From Tuctoria greenei (Eukaryota; Streptophyta; Magnoliopsida; Poales; Poaceae), in contig JAYESD010000009.1 of assembly GCA_036927565.1 (NCBI GenBank), forward strand, positions 152,666,929-152,730,928: DNA of 64,000 nt, written 5' to 3'. A program made the position numbers and the translations under genes. Shown here piece by piece: positions 30,885 through 41,902 of the stretch (its first letter is position 1; the number at the start of each line of letters is the position of its first letter). The notes under the pieces are model-generated. The model was not told the origin of the DNA. It ran no database searches and saw only the letters and a program-made list of their open reading frames with translations.

Positions 30885-32508
30885 TGTTGACGGCTGTTAT
30901 ATACCAATTTCATCCGTCAATTTAACTCAATTATGTGAAGGATTTGTCATTTCTTGCACACATCACCTTTCTATCTAACCCAATTCCACTTGGACTTGGA
31001 GAAATATGTGTATGCAACATTTTATGCAGAAAATGAGGGAATGTAGAGGGACCAATCCTATAAAATATCATCTCAGCCAATCAGGCGATGACATGTGGCA
31101 TCCCATGGATCAAATGGCCCACGAACAGAAGTATCCGAGGAGATCTAACGGTGTATCACCCATATACATCAATGGGACCCACCTGGCAGCCACCTTGAGA
31201 AAGCACGCGAGAAACGGTGCAATGACCAGGTCGTTCGAACCAGGGGGTCGGCCGACCTGGTCTGTGCACCAAACACGGTCAGCCTCCACGTGTTGGCTGC
31301 TCCCGGCTCCCTGGAGTCAATGGTGACTGATTCGCGCACTTTTGGTGGCGGGAGCCGACCTCAACACTAGTATAAATAGGACCCCTACCCCTCACTTCAA
31401 CACACACCACTTGGGCATCATTCTATTGTATACACTATCTTACATAGTCCTTAGAGGAGTTAGGATGTAGAGAGGAGAGCCTCTAGTCCCATGTCCAAAT
31501 TGGAAAAGGAGTAGAAGGAGTCTCTCTTCCCAATTCCACATTGGAAAAGGTATGGCTTATGTATTCCTTCTTGTATTTGTGACTTTGTGCTCAATAAAGA
31601 TATTATCTTTAGTTTTCTTTTATATGTATACTTGGACAAAGCGTTTCTTGTTTGATTGTGGAGTCCATGTATGTGGAAGGTATAGTCTTTATGATTTCAA
31701 TCTCATGATCACATCTTATGGTCATAAACACTATAGACCCCCACTATAGTCTATGTAGTTATGATATGATTATTTTAATATGAATGACTATGCTATGTAA
31801 TCGACATTGGTTCAATGATGTTTAGGTTAGTCATTGCCTTAGGATGGCTTGTGCCATGGCTCCTAAGGTATTTGCTTAGTATGCTAGCATGGTGCTAGGG
31901 TATTTAAGTAGCGTTGCATGTCTCATAGACCCACGGATTGAAGAGGTAGGCAGTAGGTGGTAACAGCCCTATCTGTCCTTTGTAATCCTCCACGTTCGGC
32001 TATGCCACAGGATCTTGGCGGGAGTCGCCCTAGTATTGCTAGGGGTAAGCCCGTGCCCGATGTGTTGAATAGCATTGCCTAGGAATTCATCTTTGACATG
32101 ACCATTAGTATCTACCTTAGGCTATGTATATGTATTAGGAGCATTGTAGGAGTAACTCTTTATATCTTAATCCAATCTCCCTCTAGGATCCATTTTACCC
32201 TTTAGAATAGATTGCCTAGGTGTGTGTCACACTACCCCTATTATCAACTTACCCCTGTCTGGATAATGGATTAGTATCCCATAGCTTGACCATAAGAATA
32301 GTATATACTTTACTCCATTTCCTTCTTTTGGGATAAATACGATACCCTTGGGAATACTCATGGGTGAAATGCTACAACGGTATCTTCTGTGCGCTTGCGG
32401 ATCTCATCTCTTTACCGGAGATGATCTGTGGTGTTAAGAAATACCAACAAGCATTCCTGGCGCCGTTACCGGGGATGATTTGTCAGTATATCTTAGGAGC
32501 TGTCAACA
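30885..32508 (+). mobile_element. Solo LTR H1 in the satellite array
   Basis: 1624 bp from TGTTGACGGCTG to AGCTGTCAACA, flanked by GACGG on both sides (30880-30884 and 32509-32513). TATAAATA is at 31371-31378. No coding region inside. It is homologous end to end with H2 (51094-52762). Near its right end TGGCGCCGTTACCGGGGA (32458-32475) resembles a tRNA-Asp primer binding site. Family unassigned; the PBS-like word suggests a gypsy element of the Athila/Tat range. Confidence 0.88.
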
Positions 32509-33344
32509 GACGGCAGTCCCCTTGGGAAGTGCCGGAGCTGGATGCTCCAGCGTCGTGCACCATCTTTGTAGATATGTCGACTGCAGGCCCCTGTTGTACA
32601 GGTTATCACAAGAGAACCTTGTTAGCAACAAGAGGGGGGCAGGAGAGTTTACTCACTTATCCACGCTTGTTGTTGTCGTCGACATGTTGGGCCGTCGACG
32701 GTAGGTCCCTTGGGAGGTGCCGGAGCTGGCTGCTCTGGCGTCATCTACCATCATCGTAGAGACGTCGACAGCAGGACCCTTGGGAGGTGTCGGAGCTGGC
32801 TGCTCTGGCGTCGCCCACCATCGTCATAGAGACGTCGACGACAGGCCCCTTGAGAAGTGCTGGAGCTGGATGCTCTGGCGTCGTCCACCATCTTCGCAGA
32901 AGCATTGACGATAAGCCCCTTGGGAGGTGTCAAAGCTAGCTGCTCCAGCGTCGCCCACCATCGTCGTAGAGACGTTGACGGCAGGCCCCTTGGGAAGTGC
33001 CGGAGCTGGATGCTCTGGCTTCATCCACCATCTTCGTAGATATGTCGATGACAGGCCCCTAGTGTACAGGCTATCACAAGAGAACCTTGTTAGCAACAAG
33101 AGCGGGGCAGGAGAGTTCACTCACTTATCCATGCTTGTTGCTATCATCGACATGCTGGGACTTCAACAGCAGGGCCCTTGGGAGGTGTCGGATCTGGCTG
33201 CTCCAGCGTCGTCCACCATTGTCGTAGAAACGTCGACGGCAGGCCCCTTGGGAGGTGTCGGAGCTGGCTACTCCGGCGTGTCCCACCATCGTCGTAGAGA
33301 CCTGAAGATAGGCCCCTTGAGAAGTGCTAGAGCTGGATGCTCCG
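32509..33344. repeat. 70-bp satellite array of D, segment 2
   Basis: Continues the array after H1 and ends at copia element C. It has spacer modules near 32604 and 33072 with five 70-bp units between them. Units with GAAGTGC and a CTGGATGC variant alternate with GAGGTGC / CTGGCTGC units. Confidence 0.9.
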
Positions 33345-35232
33345 TGTAAGACCTATATGTGCTGAATACATTGGCTTGTAGTGAATACACTTGGCTTTGA
33401 TGATAAAAGTTTTTAAATATCACCAAAACACCTTTTTGTCAAGGTCCGACTCTAGCTCTGAGCTACAGCAAGGTCCGACGGTAGGTCCGGCTTGTTTTGG
33501 GTAGCTCCGGTTACGTTAGATGCTAGGTCTGGCTTCTTGGTAAGGTCCGACTAGCTTTGGTTAGCTCCGGTGAATCTTTAGCTCCGGCATGTCTTTGTTA
33601 GCTTCGACATGTCTTTGATAGCTCCGGCATGTCTTTGATAGCTCTGGCATATACTTGATAGCTCCGGCATGCTTTTGCCAAGCTCCAACGTACTTTGTCT
33701 AGCTCTGGTTTTTGGGTTGACTAGGTTTGACTAGTTTTTTTGGTAAGCTCCGGTGCTAGGATCTACTAGTTTTGGTAAGCTCCGGCGCTAGGTTCTACTA
33801 GCTTTTGATAGCTCCGGCTCAAGCTCCGGGTTGCTCTGGCAAGGTCTGGAACTTGACCTAAGTGCTTCTGCTTTTCATTTGCAATGTTTCGTACTTGCTT
33901 TACATTGTTGGAAAGATTGCTTAGTATTCATTTGCTAAGTTTTTGGTGCGTTTTGGATGATATGGTTGATATCGTTTCTACTGTGGTTTTGCAACATGCT
34001 TATGTGAGGTTCTCACGTAAGGTGTTGTGTTCGGAACTAACTTGAGTCAAGTCGAGGACTTGGGCTAGTATGGATTGTTTGTTTGTTCATGTGCAGGTGT
34101 TGCTTGAGTTCAAGTCATGGCTGGTGACGGGATCCATTGGACTAGTCTCAGGGAGGAGATGTGGTTCCAACAACCAAGTTCGGGAGGAACTGTGGTTGAG
34201 CGGGTCAGGAGGTCGCACAGGATGATTGAATCAAGGGCAGTGCATATGAAGGTCGAAGGAAGGTGTTCGCACGTATGCATGCGGTGCATGACATGGCAAT
34301 ATGCTTCTAGAGACGGATTATGGAAGGAAGATCTGATCGGAAGGATCGGATCATATCGGTTGAAGACTTAGGCTGCTAGCTGAGTTGGTTATGGCTTGGT
34401 ATGGAAAGTATCGAGTTGGTTATGTTAGGATTTCGTGTGTGTCACGAATTTGAGTTGTTTAGGAATGTGGGATACGTTCCTAAGGTGTTTGGAAGTCTTA
34501 AGATTGCTTCTATCTGCGTATAGAAGAGTCCTAAGCAGTTATGGAAAGTTCCGATTGTGATCGGATTAGGATTGGAGTCCTAGTTGAGATTGGGATGGCC
34601 TAAGAGCTGGTTATATAAGCGAGGGAAGGCCAAAGCTCGTGACAGACGACTTTGGGGTTGTTCCTCTTGTGTTCTATTGAATAAAATTCTTAGTTTGAAG
34701 GAACTTTTGTGCCTTGTTCGTCCGACTTGTTCCAGACAAGTTTTACTCGTCGAGTTTCTGGACAGCACTACCTTTCGTCGGTGGTTTTATCATAACTCGA
34801 GTTTTACTGATCCAATTTGACGTGATTCTTTTTGGGTTGTCTTCACAACTTGATTGTATATCATCTGTCAAAATTTCACGGTCATTGGATTTGTGGTTTT
34901 TGATCTACACGAGTTTCTTTGCAGCATTCCAGAAACTGTTTTTCTCGGGTAGGTTAGATTGACCATAGTCTGATCATTCGATCATAACTTGAGTTTTTCT
35001 CGACGGATTCGAGTAATTCTTTTTGTGTTGTCTTCGTGACTTGATTCTCTCTGATATCTATCACTTTTGTCATGGTGAAACACGTTTAGATTAGTCTCAT
35101 ACACAATTTCTTTAACAGATCGTTTTTCTGCTGAAAGGGTTTGGGGTTTTAATTGTTTCCGCTGCATAAGATTTTTAAATCTACCATTCACCCCCCCCTC
35201 TGGTAGCTTTTCACGTGCTCTTCGTTCCTACA
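33345..35232 (+). repeat. 5' LTR of element C
   Basis: 1888 bp, TGTAAGACC to CCTACA. It contains a 20-bp repeat block at 33581-33678, many AGCTCCGG words (33480-33840), and an 84-codon frame at 34117-34371 also present in the other LTR. A probable TATA box is TATATAAG at about 34611-34618. The right LTR differs mostly by transitions and small indels. Confidence 0.93.
33581..33678 (+). repeat. 20-bp tandem repeats in the C LTR
   Basis: GCTCCGGCATGTCTTTGATA is repeated five times at an exact 20-bp step (33581, 33601, 33621, 33641, 33661) with point changes. The same block is in the right LTR at about 42139-42236. Confidence 0.88.
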
Positions 35233-35234
35233 AT

Positions 35235-35246
35235 TGGTATCAGAGC
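35235..35246 (+). promoter_or_regulatory. Primer binding site of element C
   Basis: TGGTATCAGAGC, complementary to the 3' end of initiator Met tRNA, two bases after the LTR. This is the usual primer of plant copia elements. Confidence 0.9.
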
Positions 35247-35294
35247 CACGGTGCTCTAATCTTTGAGATTTGCACGTGTTTTTGACTAATCATC

Positions 35295-37250
35295 ATGGAG
35301 AAGTACTCCGCCAAACCTTGTGTGTTTTCTGGTATTGATTTCCAGGTTTGGAAGGCACGCATGGAGGCGTTCATCCAGGCACAAGGCTTTGCAATATGGG
35401 AGAAAGTGTATAAGCCTTATGAAGTGCCACCCAATGATCAAGTCATGGCCACAAACCTAAGGGACGTCAACAACAACAACAAAGCCCGAAACTTGATCAT
35501 CCAAGGAATCATTCAAAGCGACTTTGATCGTGTCGCACACCTCCGGTCAGCATACGATGTTTGGAGAGCTCTCTGTGATTACCATGAAGGCTCCAACACA
35601 ATCAAGGAGGTAAAACAAGATATGTTCAAAAAGGAATATATGCATTTTGAGATGCAACCCGGTGAGTCTATCGATGACCTCTTTGCACGTTTTAATAAAA
35701 TTCTCAGCAACTTGCGTAGCGTGAATGTTAATTTTTCAGATGCTGAAAATGCTAGACAACTCCTTAGTGCATTAGACATGTCAATTTGGGAGATGAAAGT
35801 AATGTCTATACGTGAATCAACTGTCATGAATTCTCTTACATTAGATGTACTCTATTCTAAACTAAAAACTCATGAAATTGACATCCTAGCATGTAAGAAC
35901 CCAAACAAGTCTATTGCATTTGTCTCACAACGTGATATGTCTAGCTCCGGCCAATCATCATCTTGCAATACTCTTGCTTTGTTGTCCTCGCTAACCCTGG
36001 AACAGATCGAAGAATTTCCAGAAGAGGAGTTGGCACTCATCTCTACTAGATTCTCAAAAGCATTGCAAAATGTGAGAACTAGAAGGAGAGGAAGCTCCGG
36101 ACCTCAACGCTGTTTTGAATGTGGTAAAATAGGACACTTTCGTATAGAATGCCCTAACCTTTCAGGTCCGACCACCAGGGAAGAAAAACAAAGCAAGGTC
36201 CAGACCTCCTCTGGAAATTCTAACAAGAAAAAGAAGGGCACCATAGGACGCAAGATGATCAACAGTTTCATCACCGCACTTCAAGAACTTAGTTCAAGTG
36301 ATGTAGACTTTGAAAGTGATGAAGATGATGACGATCTGGCCAACTTATGCTTCATGGCGGGCAAAACAAGATCAAGATCAAGTCAGGAGGATGCAGAACA
36401 CAACAGTGAAGACGATGAGGTATGTTCTACCTGCAATGAAATGTGTGATGCTATTTCTCGTGCCACTGTTATTGTCAAGAAAAAGGACAAAAAGCTTAGG
36501 GACAATGCTGCTAAAATTGAGTCACTAGAATCTGAAATTAATCATTTGAAATCCTTAATTCCTAGTGATGATTCTTGTTCCTCATGTGACTTAATATATG
36601 AACAATTGTCCTCCCTAAGAAGTGCACATTCCTCCACTCTAGACAGACTTGATGAAGAAATTGAAAAGAACAAAAAGCTTGCTGCACTTAGTGATAAAAA
36701 CTTAAAAGATGCTTCTTGTTCTACAGATGACTTGCATTGTTCTACTTGTGATGATCTTGATAAGAAACTACAGGATGCTATGAATGAAACTTCTATATTG
36801 AACAATGCTTTACGTTCTCATGAAGTTAAATTTTGTTCCAATTGCAAATTAAAAGGAAAAACTTCATGTGAAAATTGCCTTGATCTGTCCAATAAACTTG
36901 ATGACATGCATAGGACATTAGATCGGTTTTGTATTGGGAATAAGAACCTAAACTTGCTGCTGAATTCTTCCAAGTCTTGCAATAATAAAACTGGTTTAGG
37001 TTTTGATTCTCATGCTCATGCTAAGGCACATCCACCTAAAATTGTAAAGTCCTTAGGAAGTGGTTTGGTTCAAACAGATCCTAAACAAAAAGAAGTGGTT
37101 TTCAAATCTGCAGGAATGTTGCCTCATTCGGTATCAAATAAAAATATTGCTTGCTCATCTAGACATGAACACAAATTTAAATTTCATTGTACCTTCTGTG
37201 GTAGAGATGGTCATATCTTAGATTTTTGTTATAGACTAGCTAAACAATAG
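35295..37250 (+). pseudogene. gag of element C
   Basis: An open frame of 651 codons. The N-terminal UBN2-type gag domain reads MEKYSAKPCVFSG, FQVWKARMEAFIQAQGFAIW and QPGESIDDLFARFNKILSNL. A CCHC zinc knuckle CFECGKIGHFRIEC is near residue 275. A long acidic, Cys-rich, coiled-coil-like region follows (CSTCNEMC, CSSCDLIYEQL, CSNCKLKGKTSCENC), then a second knuckle CTFCGRDGHILDFC near the end. TAG at 37248-37250 interrupts the frame, which stays open to 37508 and then shifts toward pol. Length and two knuckles fit the SIRE lineage. It would form virus-like particles in the cytoplasm. Confidence 0.92.
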
Positions 37251-37658
37251 AAAAAGGAAAGAAAAATTGCTAGATCCTATAACTTTCATGCAATTAGAAA
37301 AACACAACCTGCTTTAGTGAGCCAGAAATTTGAAAAGGTAGCTTCCGGACCTTCTGGTAAGAAATCCGCAAAAGCAGCTCCGATAGTTCCGATAGCTCCG
37401 AGAGCTCCCGGACCTTCTGTTGTTTCCTTCGGAACTTCAGCCTTTGCTTCCGGAGCATCAGCCTTGTCTTTTGGAACTGCTCTCCGGAGCTACTGGTTCT
37501 TGTGCTAAAAGAGTTAAGAATAGAAAACCTCAAACTTTGACTCATAAACCTGCTGTTTTATCTCAGCTTTCGCGTGTTTTTCCTACTGCACGTTGTGTGA
37601 CTCAGTACTGGATACCTAAATGCCTTTTGACTAACCCCAGTATTGAGTCATCGACGTA
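37251..37658 (+). pseudogene. gag-pol junction of element C (frameshifted)
   Basis: After the gag TAG the same frame reads KKERKIARSYNFHAI and a Pro/Ser/Ala-rich stretch with repeated TCCGGAGC-type words. A frameshift near 37480-37500 moves coding into another frame (SGATGSCAKRVKNRK, TQYWIPKCLLTNPS, to the stop at 37672-37674), and a second shift enters the pol frame near 37665. Confidence 0.8.
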
Positions 37659-40600
37659 TTGTGCTTCTATGTAGGTTACACGTTTGAGGAAGGAGAAATT
37701 TGGATTGTGGATTCAGGTTGCTCACGCCACATGACCGGTAACAAAGATTGGTTCTCCTCCCTCTCTTTCGTGTCACGTGTAGAAAATGTTACTTTTGCCG
37801 ATAATTCTTCAACTCCTATAATTGCTAAGGGTTCGGTTAGAGTAAATGATCACTACACTTTGAAGGATGTGGCACTTGTCAAAAATTTGAAATACAACTT
37901 GATTTCTGTTTCACAATTGCTAGATGAAAATCTGGAAATTATTTTCAATAAAAACTGCTGCAAAGTTGTAAGTTCAAATAGTGAGCTTGTTTTTAACATG
38001 TCTCAGCTTGGAAGAGTTTTTAAAGCTGATTTTGATACGTCTTCCTCTAAGCATAGGTGTCTAGTTGCTAATGATTCAAAGGACTTATATTTTTGGCATC
38101 GTAGACTTGGTCACGTAGGCTTTGATCACCTAACGTGTGTTAGTGCTCTTGATCGCATACGTGGACTGCCTAAGCTTAAAGGGGACAAAGAAATTGTGTG
38201 CTCTTCTTGTAGACATGCTAAGATGGTTGCAGGTTCACATACTCCTCTCACAATGATCATGACAACTGAACCATGTCAACTTTTGCATCTTGACACCGTA
38301 GGACCTTCACGTGTTCAATCCTTTGGAGGTAAATGGTATGCACTTGTTATCGTTGATGATTATTCTAGATACTCTTGGGTTTACTTTATGGCGTCTAAGA
38401 ATGAAAGTTTTAGTCACTTTAGAACTTTATTTCTTAGATTATCAATTGATCACCCAGGATCATTAAAAGCAATTAGAAGTGATAATGGAACTGAATTTAA
38501 AAATCAATCTTTTGATCACTTTTGTACTGAAAATAGAATAGATCATCAATTCTCTTCACCATATGTACCTCAACAAAACGGTGTTGTAGAAAGAAAGAAC
38601 AGAGCCTTAGTTGAGATGGCTAGGACTATGCTTGATGAATATCAAACTCCTAGGAAATTTTGGGCTGATGCGTTAGCAACCGCTTGTTATGTCTCAAATC
38701 ATGTTTTCTTGCATGCTAAGCTAGGTAAAACACCATATGAGCTTCGGTTTGGACATAGGCCTAGTGTTACACACTTTCGGGTCTTTGGTTGCAAATGCTT
38801 TGTTAAGAAACATGGTAATCTTGATAAATTTGAACCTAGATCCATTGACGACATGTTTCTTGGTTATCCATCTCATACTAGAGGCTACCGTGTGCTTTTA
38901 CTTGACACTAACAAAATTGTGGAGACTTGTGAAGTGTCTTTTGATGAAGCTAGCCCAGGTACTAGCTCCGATGTTGCAGGACCAGATTCGTATCCTCAGG
39001 GGGAGGGTATTTTCGAAGATGAAGAAGAGCCGGTGATACTGCCTGGTAGTTCCGAAGTTGATACGTGTCCAGCTCCGGACATTGAACAAGCTCCGGCTAT
39101 CACCTATGCTGGTCCTGATCATCCTCAAGCCACAAGCTCATCGATCTGTGATGAACATGAAGAAGAAGAAGCTTGTGAGACATCTGTTCCCCTACATTTT
39201 TACAAAGATCATCCCCCACAACAGATAATTGGAAGCTTGCACGAACGAGTCACACGGTCCAGGTTTTGCGATCCAAACTCTCATGCTCATTCTGCTTTTG
39301 TTGCTTCTTTTGAACCCAAAGATATGTCACACGCACTCACTAATGAATCTTGGATTATTGCCATGCAAGAAGAGTTAGAAAATTTTGAAAGAAATAATGT
39401 TTGGAAACTTGTACCTCCACCTCAAGGTCACACTTTAATTGGAACTAAATGGGTATTTAAAAATAAACAAAGTGAGGATGGGGTTGTGGTTAGGAATAAG
39501 GCTAGGTTGGTTGCTCAAGGTTTCACTCAAGTTGAAGGTCTAGATTTTGATGAAACTTTTGCTCATGTCGCTAGATTAGAAGCCATAAGAATTTTGTTAG
39601 TTTTTGCAGCATCTAAAGGTTTTAAGCTATTTCAAATGGATGTTAAAAGTGCTTTTCTTAATGGCTACATAGATGAGGAGGTTTATGTCAAACAACCACC
39701 AGGTTTTGAAAATCCAGATTTTCCTAATCGTGTTTACAAACTGTCCAAAGCCTTATATGGTCTCAAACAAGCTCCTAGAGCATGGTATGATAGGTTAAAA
39801 ACATTCTTACTTGAAAAGGGGTTTACAATGGGCAAGGTTGATAAAACTCTTTTTGTGCTTAAACATGGCAATGACTCATTATTCGTTCAAGTGTATGTGG
39901 ATGATATTATCTTTGGTTGTGCTTCTCATGATCTTGTGTCCAAGTTTTCAGCAATGATGAGTTCCGAATTTGAAATGAGTATGATGGGTGAACTCACTTA
40001 CTTTTTTGGGCTGCAAATCAAGCAAACCAAGGAGGGTACCTTTGTGCATCAAACGAAGTATACCAAAGACCTCCTAAGGCGCTTCAACATGGACAAAAGC
40101 AAGCCTCTTCGGACACCAATGGGAACAGCAACAACACTTGAACTTGATGAAGATGGTGAATCCGTGGATCAAAAAGAATATAGAAGCATGATCGGATCAC
40201 TTTTGTACCTCACGGCATCAAGACCGGACATACAATTCAGAGTATGTCTTTGTGCACGGTTTCAAGCTTCCCCACGTGTTTCACATCGTCAAGCCGTCAA
40301 AAGGATTCTCAGGTACTTACATGGAACTCAAGAATTTGGCATTTTTCTTCCTTCTTCCTCAACCATTACTTTGAAAGCTTTTTCGGATGCTGATTTTGGA
40401 GGTTGTAGGATTGATAGGAAAAGTACTTCCGGTGCTTGTCATTTTCTTGGTAATTCTCTTGTTGTTTGGTCCTCTAGAAAACAAAATTCAGTTGCACAAT
40501 CCACAGCCGAATCTTAATATGTAGCTGCTGCTAGTGCTTGCTCACAAATTCTTTGGATTGTTCAAACACTTAAGGACTATGAGGTTGATCTAGATAGTGT

Positions 40601-40847
40601 TCCACTGTTCTGTGATAACACTAGTGCCATTTGCATTGCTAAAAACCCCGTGCAACATTCTAGAACTAAGCACATTGACATTAGGTATCACTTTCTCCGA
40701 GATAACGTTGAAAAAGGAAACATTGTGCTTCACCATGTAGATACCGAACAACAATTGGCTGACATTTTTACAAAACCTTTGGATTTCACTCGTTTTTGTT
40801 ACATTCGTAGTGAAATAGGGGTTATACATCCTCATGGGTTAAATTGA
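37659..40847 (+). pseudogene. pol of element C (protease, integrase, RT, RNase H)
   Basis: One long frame with a single internal stop, TAA 40515-40517, in the RNase H motif (TAES*YVAAA, where Glu is expected). From the N end: protease WIVDSGCSRHMTG; GAG-pre-integrase LYFWHRRLGHVG; integrase core LLHLDTVGPS, IRSDNGTEF and PQQNGVVERKNR; an acidic linker with AGCTCCGG words; RT with WVFKNKQSEDG, FQMDVKSAFLNGYI, YGLKQAPRAWYD and catalytic VQVYVDDIIFG; RNase H FSDADFGGCRIDRKSTSG, SSRKQNSVAQSTAE, then ILWIVQTLKDY to HPHGLN* at 40847. All catalytic residues I can place are intact, so this element died recently or can be complemented. Confidence 0.95.
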
Positions 40848-41890
40848 GGGGGAGTTTCTGAAACTTGGGAAGTATATGTGTGAATCTGAAATTAAAATAA
40901 TACGAGCATAGTATTTCATACATATATGACTTTGTGATTCCTTTTACATGCTGAAAGTTCTTACTACATTACTCGTGTTATACATTTTGTAGTTTTTGCC
41001 AAGTCTAGTAATTGGAATAATTACTTACACTAAATCTGGTCATGGTCGAACTTTCTTGCTGTTTTGAACTTGTTGCATGCTCACAAATGCTTTTAATCAT
41101 TAAGAATTAATCAAGTAATCAACTCACATGTTGAGTTTTTATGAACAAATATAAATTGAGAAAAGATCAAGAGAATATGCATGCATCGAACTTTTTATTT
41201 TGAGATAGCTTATCATTGCACTTAGATATGAACTTGGAAGAAGTTGTGTATGACTAAAACCATGTCCTTAAGCTTCTGATTGTCAAATGACATAGGCTTG
41301 GCTTGGTTGGTTAGAATAAGGCAGATGCGCATATAATCTCTTGCAAATATCATATGATCTAAATTTATGCTTTGAAAAATATTAAATGCAGCAACTAGTG
41401 TCAAGCTTTCAGGTTTTGAAATAGTTAAGTTTGTGAGATCATGACTTGCTTAAACTAAAAATTACATTTGATCTCTAGCATGGCTTACACTACCTTATGT
41501 ATTTCATTGATGTGATAATGTAAGATACTTGATAGTATAACTTGGATGAGCTTTGTTTATATGTATATGTTATAATATGCTCATGACTTGTTGAATGCAT
41601 TGTCAAAGGGGGAGAGATAAGCATGAAGAGAAAGAGAATATGGGCATAAGGAGAGATAATAAAGGGGGAGAGATTTTCATTCTCATTTTCTTCTCTTTTT
41701 ACTTTTCTTCTCTTTTTAATTTTGATTTACAAAGGGGGAGAAATTGTTTTGATTTTCATTCTCTTTTTCTTCTCTTTTTACTTTTCTTCTCTTTTTAATT
41801 TTGATTTACAAAGGGGGAGAAATTGTTTTCAAAACTTTTATGTGAATAAACCAATGTTCGGATTTTAAATGGTGTTGCCAATGCATTCAT
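40848..41890 (+). other. 3' noncoding region of element C with repeated polypurine tracts
   Basis: About 1 kb without coding. AAGGGGGAG words occur near 41608, 41662, 41732, 41811 and at the true tract 41891. The segment from 41661 contains two copies of a roughly 79-bp unit of T/C-rich sequence plus AAAGGGGGAGAAATTG. No env-like frame is seen. Confidence 0.75.
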
Positions 41891-41902
41891 CAAGGGGGAG
41901 AT
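41891..41902 (+). promoter_or_regulatory. Polypurine tract of element C
   Basis: CAAGGGGGAGAT directly before TGTAAGACC of the right LTR. Confidence 0.88.

Noticed and set aside
32458..32475. tRNA gene remnant
   Set aside because: Only the 18-nt 3'-end complement is present, as in a primer binding site; no cloverleaf.
30502..33349. Several frames of 90-160 codons on both strands in the tandem array
   Set aside because: The 70-bp unit shifts frame each repeat and has few stops in any frame; the encoded peptides are repeats of the array with no independent support.
34117..34371. 84-codon frame in the copia LTR, also at 42675-42929
   Set aside because: Conservation between the two is explained by LTR identity. 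It is inside U3 or R and has no recognisable domain.
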